Below are positions 34,779 to 46,839 of a stretch of 64,000 nucleotides of DNA, piece by piece. The stretch comes from Pinus tabuliformis (taxonomy: Eukaryota; Streptophyta; Pinopsida; Pinales; Pinaceae), in contig CM062816.1 of assembly GCA_031772625.1 (NCBI GenBank), forward strand, positions 833,194,071 to 833,258,070. The letters are read 5' to 3'. Position 1 is the stretch's first letter, and each line of letters starts with the position of its first letter. Position numbers and translations under genes: made by a program. The notes under the pieces are model-generated. The model ran no database searches. It saw only the letters and a program-made list of their open reading frames with translations, and was not told the origin of the DNA.

Positions 34779-35115
34779 TTATAGGGACACAGTTGATTCA
34801 AAATTTATTTCTCAGTTCAAGTAGTTGGAGTAGAAGCAGCAACATGAGAACAATTGCAGCGCAGAGTAGAGGCAACAACAGTGCAAGAGGCATAGTGCAG
34901 TGTTAACAACAATACAGATGCAAGGTGGTTCAACTACAAAGTGGCATTATAGGGACAATTGATTCAGAGTTTATTTCTCAGTTCAATTAGTTGCAATAGA
35001 AGCAACAACATGAGAACAATTACAATGCAGAGAAGAGGCAACAACGGTGCAGGAGGCATAGTGCTGTGTCAACAACAACATAGATGCAGGGTGGTTCAAC
35101 TACGAAGTGGCAGAC
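34779..35115 (+). repeat. Tandem duplication, about 169 bp, Gln-rich coding origin
   Basis: ATTATAGGGACA...CAACATGAGAACAATT...GGTTCAACTAC.AAGTGGCA occurs twice. Read in frame it is Gln/Asn-rich with TAG codons where Gln would fit. It lies between gag and the 3' purine tract. Confidence 0.75.
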
Positions 35116-35229
35116 GAATCAGAGTATGCGTAGTGGCTTGGTGGACAGTGGCAATTGTCACGGTTGTCAGGCATCAATAACATGGGGGAAGATGTTATGG
35201 GAGAGAACACCTTCCTCGCTAAGAGGGAA

Positions 35230-36354
35230 TGTTATTTTTTGTAGCATTAGACAAGTGTTTTAGTCTCAAATTTGGTCATAGAGGCTCAGAAACACAAGAT
35301 CTATAAAACCCAGAAACATTTTGGGGAAAAACACCCAAAGACAACTCAATTAAATTATTTGATCAATAATTAAAAAATGCCTAAGTCTAACATAGGGAAA
35401 TCAATTAATTAAAGGGAATTAATTAAGAAAAGTGAGAATGCTCTAGAAACTCACAAATATCGAGTTTGAGATGATCTTAGCCATTGGTGGAGATCTAATC
35501 ATGGTTGTTGGTTCACCAACAATAGATTATAAGAGTAGGACGATGGGATGGAGATAGACACATCGAGCTAGTGGGTGATCTAGGTAGATCAAATTTCCTA
35601 GAGAACAGAGATTTTGTCGGGAAGAGAATTCGATCTTGAGATCAGTAGCAAAGGAAGAGGAGCAACAATAAAGATTCCAATGGATTTTTCCAATCCCAGA
35701 TGAGTCACCTAGAGGAGGTCGACTTATTCCACAAAGGTTGCGCAGACAGTTCCATTTATTCCTCAAGAAGGTAGTTCAATTCAGCGAGATGGAAGGTTGA
35801 TTTAGGTGCTGGAGACTAGGATAATTTTCCAGAGGGTCGGAGAATCACTTCTAGAGGCAACAGTGGGAAAAACGTCTTGATCAAAGGTAGATCCGGGGAG
35901 TGCGTGTGAGAGATTGCACAACATCTGTGTAGAGGTCTACACAGGGGTCCTGGATAGCCAGTTCGAGTGGCCAGATTGTTGCCAAATTGCTTGTGGAGAA
36001 GGGAAAAATTCCCTTAATAATTTTTCCAGTGATTTCTTTAGAGAGGATTTTCAGTTTGATATCCAAATTTGTACTCAGATTTTTTTTTACTGAAGAATAA
36101 TAATAAAACTCTCATCTGCTGCACTAATTTTCCCAAATTGGGTTTTTCCGGGGACATTTGTCCAAAAATAACAGTGTCAATTTTATTACGTGTGCGCTCT
36201 ATTTTCTTAGTTATAGATTTTATTTTCCATAATATTTTTATGGTGAATAAATTACAGTGTGATTTATCTGTTATTTTGTCAAAACAAAATAAACCACATA
36301 ATTAATTAGTTAAAAGAATAAATTCCAGTTTCTGCATTTGAAGGAATTTTCACA
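35230..36354 (+). repeat. 3' LTR of the 29.6-kb element
   Basis: 1125 bases, TGTTATTTTTTG to TTTTCACA, matching the split 5' LTR. Confidence 0.9.
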
Positions 36355-38626
36355 ATTCATAACATGGATAAATTCTATTTGGTTTCATTTATAGCTTACT
36401 AGCATTCACGCTGATGAAAATATGGGCTATGTTGAATTTGAAAGGGGCCACCATATTGAGTTAGTAATTAAAAACATATGTCAAACTCTAGAAGAAATGA
36501 TAAAAGTCTTTAAATTTATAGATATTGATAAAGAAGCCACATTTTGACAATTGAATTCTAAAGAAACTTGGGAATGTTAAGCATCTAATGAGAGATATAT
36601 GAATCTCATCCATGAAGTCGAGAATAAACATAAATACTTATAATTTTCCAAACCATACTATGTGTGGATGTTTTGAAATCCTATTAAGAATACATTAGCA
36701 TCTTAAAAACTTAATACATTACAAAGAGACTTTCACCTATCTTTGAAAATAGAATACTAACAAATCCTAGCCTAATGTCCTAATGAGAAAATACATCTTA
36801 GTTCCATACTAGTAAGTCCAAAGACTCCCAACCCTACCCTCCTTCTAAAATAAATCAAATGCTTAAGAATATATACAAAGAAAATATTATGTTGATTAAA
36901 ACCACATTACAAAATGTCAATTCATATTTTTTCACCTAGGAAAATATCTCGGGTAACCCAAGACATTTTTCTGGACATCCATGGATAACATCCTTAGTAA
37001 ACTTGCTAGTTTAAACTAGCATACCTAACCCACAACAAGTCAAACTAGGTACTTACTGGGTTAGAACTAAGAAAATTCCCAACAACATTGAGAACAATTG
37101 TTTAAGCTAACCCCTTGAGTCACTCCAATTCAAGTTTATAAGTAAAGGTCCCTATTCTTCTTCGAGAATAAATTGACCCGATTAAAAATATTTGTTGAAA
37201 AGGAATTTCATTTATTGTTTGGTCTTGCATAACTCTTTCTAGTGAAGAAGAGTATTGTTTATTTAAAATGGTTTTTAATTTAACATAGTGAAGAAACATA
37301 TTATAATAGTGTGTCACTATTAATTCAAATTTTAATTCAATAAATTATTACTTGGGCTCATTGTATTCATCTTCCAACATAATCCTAGGTATTTTAAGTT
37401 AAACATCGAAGAAATGATAAAATATATATGTTATTGTTATCCTTAAATACACACATGCTTACAATATATTAAGAAGTTAGGGTTACTAATGTATTTTTTA
37501 TTTTTTTATTTTTCTTTTTTAAATATAATTGATCTGTCTAAATCACTCCTTATCGATGTATTTTGATCAATTATCAACTAATTGTGGTGATTATAGTCTC
37601 GGTTACTTTTTGTATTAAGTTAATTTAGAGAAGGTAAACGGGTTGGATTGTCCCAAACCATAAATGATGGGACAAGGTGGATGGAAAAGCCATAATGATA
37701 ACGAGATTAATTAGGATATCATGACACTGATATGATTAATAATAATTTATGAGAATCATATTTCAAATTTTTTTTTTTTTGGTTATTATTGTTTCATTTT
37801 TATTATTATTTTATAGCTACTTATAACTTAGCTTTAAATAAGTATTTACTAGTATTTTGGTTTATATGGTTTTACCAACATCATTGCTACGTGTTGAGAA
37901 TAATGAGTTGCTAACCAAGTTTCGATCCCAAATGTTTTAGGGAATTATATTCTAATATGAGCTCTATTAGATACAATTATCTAAACATTTACAATAGAAA
38001 AATAAAATAAAAAATAAATAATGACAAACACATACACAATACATAGAGATTTTTATCTTGGAAATGTTTAACTAGGAAAACAAATCAATCTTTGTGTTTC
38101 ACTATTGTTTATATCCTTCACCAAATAGACAACAAAATTACAATGAACACTAACCTTGATCTACATTGACCAATATTCTCATTACATCACCAAATCCATC
38201 TAATTGATATTATCTCATAAAACATCACACTTGATGCATAATATTCTTAAAACCTTACATCATGCTCTATTTATAGGTATTTCTTACCAATAAAACCTTG
38301 ATTTGTAGCACTCAAATCAGCTAGAAAACTCTTGAGTCTCATTGGCTAGGAACCTAAGAAGTATTACAATTCAAGAGGAAAAATTGAGAGCCCAATGTTA
38401 TTGTGTGGGCTGATATTTTGCTAGTGGTATATTATCAAGTACAAACCTCAACACACTCAGATGCCTACCATGATCCCCTGGTCGTAAATTTATGTAGCTC
38501 TAATGCATAATAAAAATTACATCACCAACAAAAGAAAATTTAAGAGAGATTTGGATTGAATTATAAATTGTGTATGATAGTGAAAATAGTTACCTAGGAG
38601 AGAATTCTAGTGTGGGAGAAAACAAA
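36355..38626. other. AT-rich, no gene seen
   Basis: Continues the sequence left of 29571. Only short ORFs; long T-runs near 37500 and 37770. No recognised repeat within the window. Confidence 0.5.
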
Positions 38627-38960
38627 TGTTATGCAACCAGATCACAAAATAGAAGAAAAGATAGAGCAACGATTTCAAAATCAGCGTCTTCGAGGGGGCA
38701 ACCTCCTTTACATTACACAAATGAACAATTCTTGGATGATACAAATGACAAAACCTCCTTTCTATATATAGGAGTCTAAGGGGTCACAATATAGTCAACG
38801 CCGACATAACAATAATAATATAAGGGCACAACAATAACAATGATGGGCTTCTATGGGGCACAATATTAACAATATGGGGACAATAGGGGAACAATAATAA
38901 CAATAAGGGCTACAATGACAATAGTAATTGGGGAATCACTAGTATTATAGGGACCTAACA
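38627..38960 (-). repeat. 3' LTR of the gypsy element
   Basis: 334 bases, nearly identical to 42346-42679; ACAATAA-type microrepeats inside. Confidence 0.9.
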
Positions 38961-40453
38961 TGCCCCTCTCCTTCAAAAAAGTGTTGTCCTCAACGCTTGA
39001 GTAGTTTTGGATGCTTCTGTATAAAATGCATATTTATTCAATAATGTTGTTAGAGGTGCTGCTATTCTCCCGTAATTCTTAACAAACTTGCGATAATACC
39101 TTGTCAATCCGAAAAATCCTCGCTAATGCTTTATGGATGTGGGGATTTTCCAATCCTTAATGGCTTTAATTTTGCCAGGGTCTACCTTAACACCTTCATG
39201 AGATACGGTATGACTCAGATATTCCACCTCTTGTACTCCAAAGAAACATTTCGATATTTTTGCATATAATTGTTTCTCCTCCAATAGTTTGAGCACCCTG
39301 TCAACATGTTGAACATGATCCTTCCAGGACTTGCTATAGGTTAGTATATCATCAAAAAATACTAACAAAAATTTTCTAAGGAAGGGTTTGAAAATGGAAT
39401 TCATCAAACCTTGAAATGTAGAAGGTGCATTGGTAAGGCCAAGAGGCATGACCAAAAATTCATAATGACCCTCATGAGTTCTAAATGCTGTTTTTAGAAT
39501 GTCTTTGGTCTTCGTTTTGATTTGATGATATCATGAACGAAGATCCAACTTGGTGAAGTAAATTGATCCATGGAATTCATCCAATAATTCATCAATGATA
39601 GGAATGGGAAATTTATCTTTAATAGTGAGCTTGTTGAACTCCCTATAATACGAACATATGAACCATGATCCATCCTTGTTGTGAACCAATACTACTGGAG
39701 CAGAGAAAGAACTTTGACTAGGTTGAAATATACCAGCCTCTAGCATTTTTGCAACGATACTTTTGGGCATAGGGATATTTGTAAGGCCTGATGTTTGGGG
39801 GAACACTTCCTAGAATCAAATGAATAGCATGATCATGATCACGAATAGGTGGGAGGCCTTTGGGAGTCTCAAATACCTTAGATTTGATTGTCTAAGACTT
39901 TTTGGAGATCTGGAGAAATATATGATTTCGATGTGGGAACCTTTAGTGAACATAATTGTGCAATTGCGCCTCGTTGTTCTTTCTTTAGAAGCTTTTTCAT
40001 TCCGTTAAAGCTAATTATCTTTCCTGATTTTCCTGTGATACCTCTTAATTCAACTTCCTTTCCTTCCGAAAAAAAATTCATGAAAAGTCCTTGAAAATTA
40101 AAAGTTATCGTACCTAAAGATTGTAGCCATTGGACTCTTAGTACAACGTCAACACCACCCATTGGAATGGAAAGCATCGGGATATTTAATACATATTCTC
40201 CCATGTATAACTTGATATTATGGCACTTTCCAGAGCAATTTATGGTTCCTCCACTTGTAACCATCACTTGACACTCTGGTGTTGGATATAGGAAGCAATT
40301 CAATTCTTTGACTATCTTACAATGAATAAAATTATGGGTATTGCCCGAATCAATAAACACTATTACCTTTTTCTTCTTGATATGTCTTTCTGTCTTGATA
40401 GTTTGAGGAGTGGTAATTCCGGCCAATGCATTACAAAATATGGTCAAATTCAT
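38961..40453 (-). pseudogene. Gypsy protease-RT, truncated
   Basis: From 40453 the frame gives a Ty3 aspartic protease with VFIDSGNTHNFI near residue 33, then a stop at 39878. RT follows at 39806-39531 (PSQSSFSAPVV, KLTIKDKFPIP, FTKLDLRS) and, after another stop, at 39500-39123, with VFFDDILTYSK catalytic residues present. After a stop at about 39110, the start of the RT-RNase H connection is seen ([20 protein letters not shown]). Near 39020 it jumps, in another frame, to [12 protein letters not shown], which looks like the C-terminal end of Ty3 pol. RNase H and integrase are therefore missing. At least three stops. Confidence 0.85.
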
Positions 40454-40504
40454 TTGTTCTTTCTCTAGGGTTTGTTCTTGGTGTATATCCTCTTCTTTTG
40501 AAGT

Positions 40505-41675
40505 TTATTGTTCCTTTTCTTTCTCCTCTTCACAATATATGTAAATTAATTTCTTCTCATCACACTTATGACCTTTAGTGTATTTGCTATCACAACTATA
40601 ACAAAGCCCTTTTTCTCTTTTTTCTTCCAATTGTTGTGGTGTCAACCTTGTAGGTTGTGTAAGGCTAGGGGAAACAAAACTTCCATCTTTATAATTGTGA
40701 TTGGTAGGCTTCCTTGTTGCCATAAATTTTGCTTTCCATTTTTATTGCGAACCTGAATGCCTTCTCCAATGAATCAGGTTCCCAAAGACAAACCTCATGT
40801 TGGAGGTTATCCTTTAAAGTCCCTATGAACACATCAATCCTATGCTCCTCTAGAATACCTTTTACCCTTATATTCAATTTTTGGAAGTCCTCAATGTGCT
40901 CCATCATTGAACCTTTTTGTTTGAGATTTATCAATTGGCTAAAAAAGGTGTTGCTTTTTGTATCCTCATAATGTGCTATCATTTATTCTGTAAAAATTGC
41001 CCAAGTGACAATTTGTTTACGAGAGAAAATCCATCGATACCATACAAACTGATTGGGTTCCAAATATAAAGTTGCAATGTGTACATTTTGTGTGTTTTGC
41101 ACATTATGGAGATTGAAATATTGCTCCATCTGTAGTATCCATGTTACGGGATCCTTGCCATCAAACTTCTTCATATCGATCTTTGGAACATGGTGGGTCT
41201 TCAATCCAACGTTAGAGTCTATGAAATCATGATTAACATTTATTTTGTTCTCATCATGAGTTTCCTTTACTACCCTTTCGCCATTAGTAAGCATTTCTTG
41301 TAGCAACTTTGTCAAATCTATCTTCAAATCTTCCATGTTTCCTTTAAGTTTTTCTTCTATACCATCCATCTTAGCTTCCATGCCATCCATCTTAGCTTCC
41401 ACACCATCCATCTTAGATTCCACCCCATTCATCTTAGCTTCCACGCCATCCATCTTAGCTTCCACGTCTTTCTTTAAATCATCCATATTAGCTTCCACGC
41501 CTTTCTTTAAGCTGTCCATCTTAGCTTTTGTTACATTTTGTGAGAGTGAAGTTTGTTGCACTTGGTCTCGTAATTTTGATATACCATGTTGCATTTCTTC
41601 CTCTTCTTCATTAGTCATGTTAGAGCTTTCAGGTTGCTTACTAAGTGTTTCCATTTTCTTTCTTCGGGGCATCAA
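40505..41675 (-). pseudogene. Gypsy gag with heptad-repeat coiled coil and zinc knuckle
   Basis: Gag of the same element, read from 41675 leftwards. After a charged N-terminus, a coiled coil is built from seven-residue units of the type MDGVEAK, about seven in a row (41350-41475), encoded by a 21-base repeat. The retrotransposon gag core follows (GKDPVTWILQMEQYF), then a TAA at 40983, the rest of the core, and a one-base frame change near 40730. The zinc-binding motif LCYSCDSKYTKGHKC lies near 40600. A TAA at 40505 precedes protease. Non-functional as it stands. Confidence 0.85.
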
Positions 41676-42345
41676 TTAATGATAATTATGCTTCACTATG
41701 CCCTTTGAATTCCTTCAAACTAATTTTTCAAACCAGATTTATGCAAAATAAAAAAAACTACACACCTTTTTTCACTTTGTAGGAGCTCGATATTGAATCT
41801 GTTGTATCTCTGTAATTGTAAATCTCCAAGGTCTGAAATTGCTTCCGCCGGTATCCCTTTGAGTCCTATTTCCAACCCACAAGCTTGATCAAGATTGAAT
41901 TCTCCAAGGAAGAGTTATGTCAAATCTCCCACTATGACCTGATTATAGACTGGTTCAGTAGAGCTAACTTGTACAAAGTTCCACGTGTCACTATTTTGAT
42001 CTTATATCTTGAAACCGATACAAAGAAAACTACAGGCCGTCCTCTTTCTGTAACTTGTTACACAATTTCTATCTGATGCTCAGAGAGAAAGTTGTGACGA
42101 TTTTCCCCAGGTCACATGTTTGAGATATAATTTGGGAGCCTGCAAAAACCCTAACTTCATTGGATCATATCTCCGAAAATATAGCAAGACAAGATCTGAA
42201 ATTCTCACCCAAGGTTCAACAATATTTCTAATCTAATGGGTTTTAATTTTAGCTTCTGAAACACCGTAGAAATTTTTTTAGCGAAAATTCCACGATGACC
42301 TGTTTGAAGTAGGAAAACCCTAGAATCCAAAGCTCTGATACCAAT

Positions 42346-42679
42346 TCTTATGCAACCAGATCACAAAATAGAAGAAAAGATAGAGCAACGACTTCAAAAT
42401 TAGCCTCTTCGAGGGGGAAACCTCCTTTACATTACACAAATGAACAATTCTTGGATGATACAAATGACAAAACCTCCTTTCTATATATAGGAGTCTAAGG
42501 GTTCACAACATAGTCAAAGCCGACATAACAATAATAATATAAGGGCACAACAATAACAATAGTGGGCTTCTATGGGGCACAATAATAACAATATGGGGAC
42601 AATAGGGGCACAACAATAACAATAAGGGCTACAATGACAATATTAATGGGGGAATCACTAGTATTATAGGAACCTAACA
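42346..42679 (-). repeat. 5' LTR of the gypsy element
   Basis: 334 bases; the inner end is TCTTA where the other LTR has TGTTA, a decayed terminus. Primer site is 2 bases inside. Confidence 0.9.
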
Positions 42680-43717
42680 ACAAATATGTGAGTGGTGCAT
42701 GTTCATTTCAACGAGAAAGAGGATATTTTATGAAAATATTGGGTGGATATGCAAATATGAATGAGAAGGAGGAAACAAGAGATGATCTTCATTTGGATTT
42801 ATTTTTCTCCTTATTCCATTACTACATCTCATAAAGAGGAAATACAAATTGTCATTATATATATTAAATTGATAAAGCATAACACCATCTTCATCAAATG
42901 AAATATTTATAAATTTTACAAATATTAAAATTCACAATGTGTGAATAATATTAAGCTAGCTCATCTTGGGTTTGATCTACATGGGTTGGATTGGGTTGGC
43001 TTGTAGGGTTAGGTATTTTAACCCAAAAAATGTTAAGTTTGAACTTGGGTGGTTTGGATTAGGTTGGCTTGTAGGGTTAAGCAATTCATCAATCAATTAA
43101 AACCAAGTTTATATAACCTTCTCTTTTCAATAATTATAAGTCATCTCCTTAGAAAGTAAATGGAATTCAAGGCCTTTCGATTGTTTTGAATATCTTGAGC
43201 TCTCCATTTTGGTTTGCTAGGATTGTATATTCTTCTTCATTAATATGCATGGGAAAATCAAATCGAGTCTCTAATTAAATAAATAATAGCAATTTCATTT
43301 TGTTGACATGTTAACTCCATCAACTACTTTCCTAGATTTCACTAACTAATCAACATATTTAAGAGGATTTCACATTGGAGAAACATATAAGGACTTTCTT
43401 TGTTGTGAAATTCAAATCTCCTGTCCTTAATGGACCCTAATCTACAATAGAAGTGTTAGTGTTCTACTCTAGTAAAAACACATTGATAAATGGAAAGTAA
43501 ATAAGTAATCATTGTAAAAAGTGATTAACTAATTGATTTTTTTGACGATAATCCATGGATAGCTTATTGTACTGAGTTTATCCAATTTTGAACACTCTAT
43601 GTTAGATATTTAAGGAGTAAAAATCACTCCCATATTTTGTGAGTGTATCACACACAAGTCCAAAGTACATTTAAAATACCCAACAATATCCTTCATTAAT
43701 TTTGTTTTAATTTCAAA
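42680..43717. other. AT-rich, no gene seen
   Basis: A GGGTTGG(A/C)TT.GGGTTGGCTTGTAGGGTTA block is duplicated at 42990 and 43050. Otherwise nothing recognised. Confidence 0.45.
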
Positions 43718-44060
43718 ATTCTTGAAATAAACAAAAGTAGAAAAGCATTAAATATCACATCCTTGTTTGGATCATGTTAGGCTCGATTTACAAGTCAATA
43801 GATTCTTTTTAATCTTCAAAATCAACATATATATTCAATAAAACATACCACATGAAACATATTTTTTTGTAAGTATAAAAATAAATAGATTCTTGAAACA
43901 AACAAATGTAGAAAAGCATTAAATATTCCATCCTTGTTTCCATCATGTTAGGCTTGGTTTACCTGTCAATGGATTATTTTTAATCTTGAAAATCAACATA
44001 TATATTCAATAAAACATACCACATGAAACACAATTTTTTGTAAGTATAAAAATAAATAGT
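43718..44060 (+). repeat. Tandem duplication, about 170 bp
   Basis: ATTCTTGAAA.AAACAAA.GTAGAAAAGC to AAGTATAAAAATAAATAG occurs twice (43718 and 43888) with a few differences. Confidence 0.8.
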
Positions 44061-45235
44061 TAAAAAACTTTGATTCAACATTTAGAGAGAACAATTATTA
44101 GGAGAAGTGTCACTAACTATAGCTAGTATTTTTATTGCATTAACAGATTGCATAAATGATGTTAAATAATGAATATATTATGAAAAATTTACCAACATAT
44201 AAAAAGTAAGAAAACAAGATTCTCCTATTACAGTTCCAATGCCGAAAACTTGAACTAATGAAGAGTACTAGGCATTATTGGAGTAGGATGGTAACAATAG
44301 ATAATTACTCATCAATTAGAGATGTGATTAAGGGTACTTTACTAGCACAATTAAAAGGGACATGGAGGAGTAGATAAATGACGTTAGTGGCTAGGTGGGT
44401 AAGCTCACAGTGATGGTGCTTTTATGATAAAATAGTGAATATTGGAAATGGTGGACATGATTGCACTTGAGTACCTATGCCCCTATCATGGGAAGGGGAT
44501 TGGAAATGGATGCCTTAATGAGTTTCTTATTCCCACAAAATAAATAGTTCTAACCTTTCAATAAAGTTTGTTTTCCCTTTTAAACCCAATGCTCCTTTGT
44601 AAGAAAGGAGAAAAAGAGAAAGATAGATATAGGAGAGGTAGTTATATTAATATAAATCTTTTCAAGCCTCATTAATTTTGAGGTTGATCTACATAAAATG
44701 GCTTATATTGTGTTTTTTCAATATGATCACTCAATCCAACACTTTGTTTTCTTATATAAATTTGCTTCCACCATATTGTTCCCATCTTTCTTATCTAAAC
44801 GTGTTTTTTTTTTCATGTTCGTATTCTAATGGAATTCCCTCCAACCAGATCCATGAAGGTGATGTTGATGTGGTGAAAACATTAGAGGAGAGAAAATTTT
44901 TGTTTAATTTCAAGGAATAAAAGAAAAAGGATATGTAAGAGTTGGAAGTTCGATTTGAGGAAACTATCAAAGGAAATAATTCACTGAGTCTCCTTTAGTT
45001 ATTAAGTCTTCCCTGTTGGAAATTAGGAAAATATTGAGATGGGGGATGAATAAGTATTTTATAAAATTTAACAAATATTTGGCTTGTTAAACACATTAAA
45101 CAATACAATGGTGCACCAATCACATAGATCTTGAACACGATATATTTATGAGGATACCCACATGGGATAAAACCACTAATATTCTATTAATTATAATGTA
45201 AATTCAAGCACAAACTTAAATTTAGATAAGATTCT
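44061..45235. other. AT-rich, no gene seen
   Basis: Short ORFs only; nothing recognised. Confidence 0.45.
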
Positions 45236-45420
45236 ATAGGCACCAACCCCTATTTTTTTGCAACAACCCATTTGATGGAAGCACCCACTCCCACTGTTTG
45301 TAGGCACCAACCCCTATATCTTTGGAAGAAACTAGTTGTTGGAGGCACCAACTTCCATTGTTTCTAGGCACCAGCTTGCTAGAGGCACCTAACCCCTTTT
45401 TATTTACAGATGCCAACATG
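45236..45420 (+). repeat. AGGCACCAAC minisatellite
   Basis: Five or six degenerate units of AGGCACCAAC(C/T)CC..T, period about 35-60 bases. Short ORFs here are repeat products. Confidence 0.5.
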
Positions 45421-46700
45421 AAGGATACTCCAATCCCCTATTCTACAAGCACCTGCTTGGTATGCCTATCATATACCTCTTTCATCACATTTTCAAACTT
45501 AGATCCACAAGATTTTTAAAACAAACTTTCTCATATAACTTCTTGCTTGTTGCTCCACCTTGGTCTTTCTCAAGGGTTCCTTCTCAGATATGCTCTAGTC
45601 CTTAGTACTTTACTGAATCTTTTAGATATGAACATAACTGCATATGCAAAGATCCCATACACCAATTCTTTAACATTCTTTTGTAGTTAGACTTTATCTC
45701 TAAACTACATTTCTTCACCTCTAGCCCAGATATTATCACAACATTTAGATTTTCTCAACATCTCTTCTCCTGTGGCTTTGATCGAATTGTAGCATACATA
45801 TATGCTATGCATATCTTCTTTCTCTGCAAAAAAAAATTAGTTCTCTAAATTTCTCATCCTTTCCCACTCTCTCTCATGCCCTGGATTTGATCTCAATATT
45901 CTGTTCTTTTAGCCTCTATTAGGGACTCATGTGCATAGTGTTGGAAATACCAAGAGGGGGTGAATCAATATTTCTTAATAATTTGTAAATTTTTAAATTA
46001 TTCAGAGCGTTAACAACATATAAAACGTCAATACATCAAGGAACGACGCATAATAAATTTTAGGTGGAAATCCTTCTCGGAGAAAAACCACCGAATGCTT
46101 TTATAATAATTTTAAGAGTACATAATATGCTTAAGCTCCAACTAAAAAGGGAAGCCCCAACTCCATAGTACTCTAGAAAAGCGTTCAATTTTTAGCTCAA
46201 ATTGGAAGGACGCTCCAACACCCCGTTTTTATCAGCTACCATTGATATGTTGCTCCAACACCCTGCAAGCTCCAACTTGCACTAGCACCACCTTGAAGTA
46301 ATTTCAGGCTACAACCTGAAGGTGACTTCAAACACCTATGTTGCACCACCCAACCACCCTGAATTTAAAGAAGAAGAGATAAAACATGGGATTTTGTACC
46401 AGGGATCATGACCCACTTACAAAATATTCAATTTCTACTATTAGTGTCCCAAATCCACAAGAAGAAAAAATCTGAAAATAAAAAGAATATAAGTATAGGA
46501 GCTAAGTTAGTGATGATATAATGGGCCACAAGGAGTGTAGTTGCTACATCAACTATCCAACTATCCAAGACCATAAATTTATCATATGAAGTTTGTTTTT
46601 GGGTTCTATTTCGCTTCTGGGAAACATCTTGATAATATTTATAGAAAGGGAGAACAAAAACTAGAGGATTCCTTCAAATTCTACCCTGATTTCAATGAAA
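45421..46700. other. Possible LTR-element end, otherwise no gene
   Basis: At 45952 GTGTTGGAAATACCAAGAGGGGGTGAATC resembles retroelement termini with a TG start and a purine tract. CTCCAAC words repeat at 46137-46285. No partner terminus was found. Confidence 0.3.
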
Positions 46701-46830
46701 ATATTAGAAATCTTGTTTATGACTTGAAATATGTGCCAAAAGTTCCAGGATGAAATTTATTTGTAAATATGGCTACAAGGTCAAATATGATTTTGATATG
46801 GTGGAAATATCAAATGATTAGTTGAATGAT
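46690..46830 (+). pseudogene. Possible copia protease-region scrap
   Basis: One frame reads LKYVPKVPG, a stop, NLFVNMATRSN, similar to the block after copia protease (LYVP...NL.SV). Too short to be sure. Confidence 0.25.
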
Positions 46831-46839
46831 TATGCCTTA

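Larger units (their letters stand above)
29571..36354 (+). mobile_element. Non-autonomous copia-type element with perfect target duplication
   Basis: 5' LTR from 29571 to 33091 (split by a nested element), primer site TGGTATCACAGC (33092-33103), gag, a tandem-repeated segment, purine tract AAGAGGGAA (35221-35229), and a 3' LTR at 35230-36354. The flanking ATTCA repeat is perfect. Without the nested element the length is about 4.36 kb. No protease, integrase or RT is present. The nested insertion came later. Confidence 0.9.
38627..42679 (-). mobile_element. Ty3/gypsy element with large internal deletion, minus strand
   Basis: LTRs of 334 bases each (38627-38960 and 42346-42679), perfect target duplication ACAAA (38622-38626 and 42680-42684), and primer site TGGTATCAGAGC (complement of 42332-42343). 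A purine tract (AAGGAGAGGGGCA on the minus strand) lies beside the 3' LTR. Order on the minus strand: gag, protease, RT, then directly the 3' end. RNase H and integrase are deleted. LTRs contain a TATATATAG promoter word. Confidence 0.92.

Noticed and set aside
36420-36640. Possible gag-like reading frame
   Set aside because: A few suggestive residues but stops in every frame and no conserved motif.
41335-41679. Plus-strand 114-codon repetitive ORF
   Set aside because: Antisense of the gypsy Gag heptad repeat.
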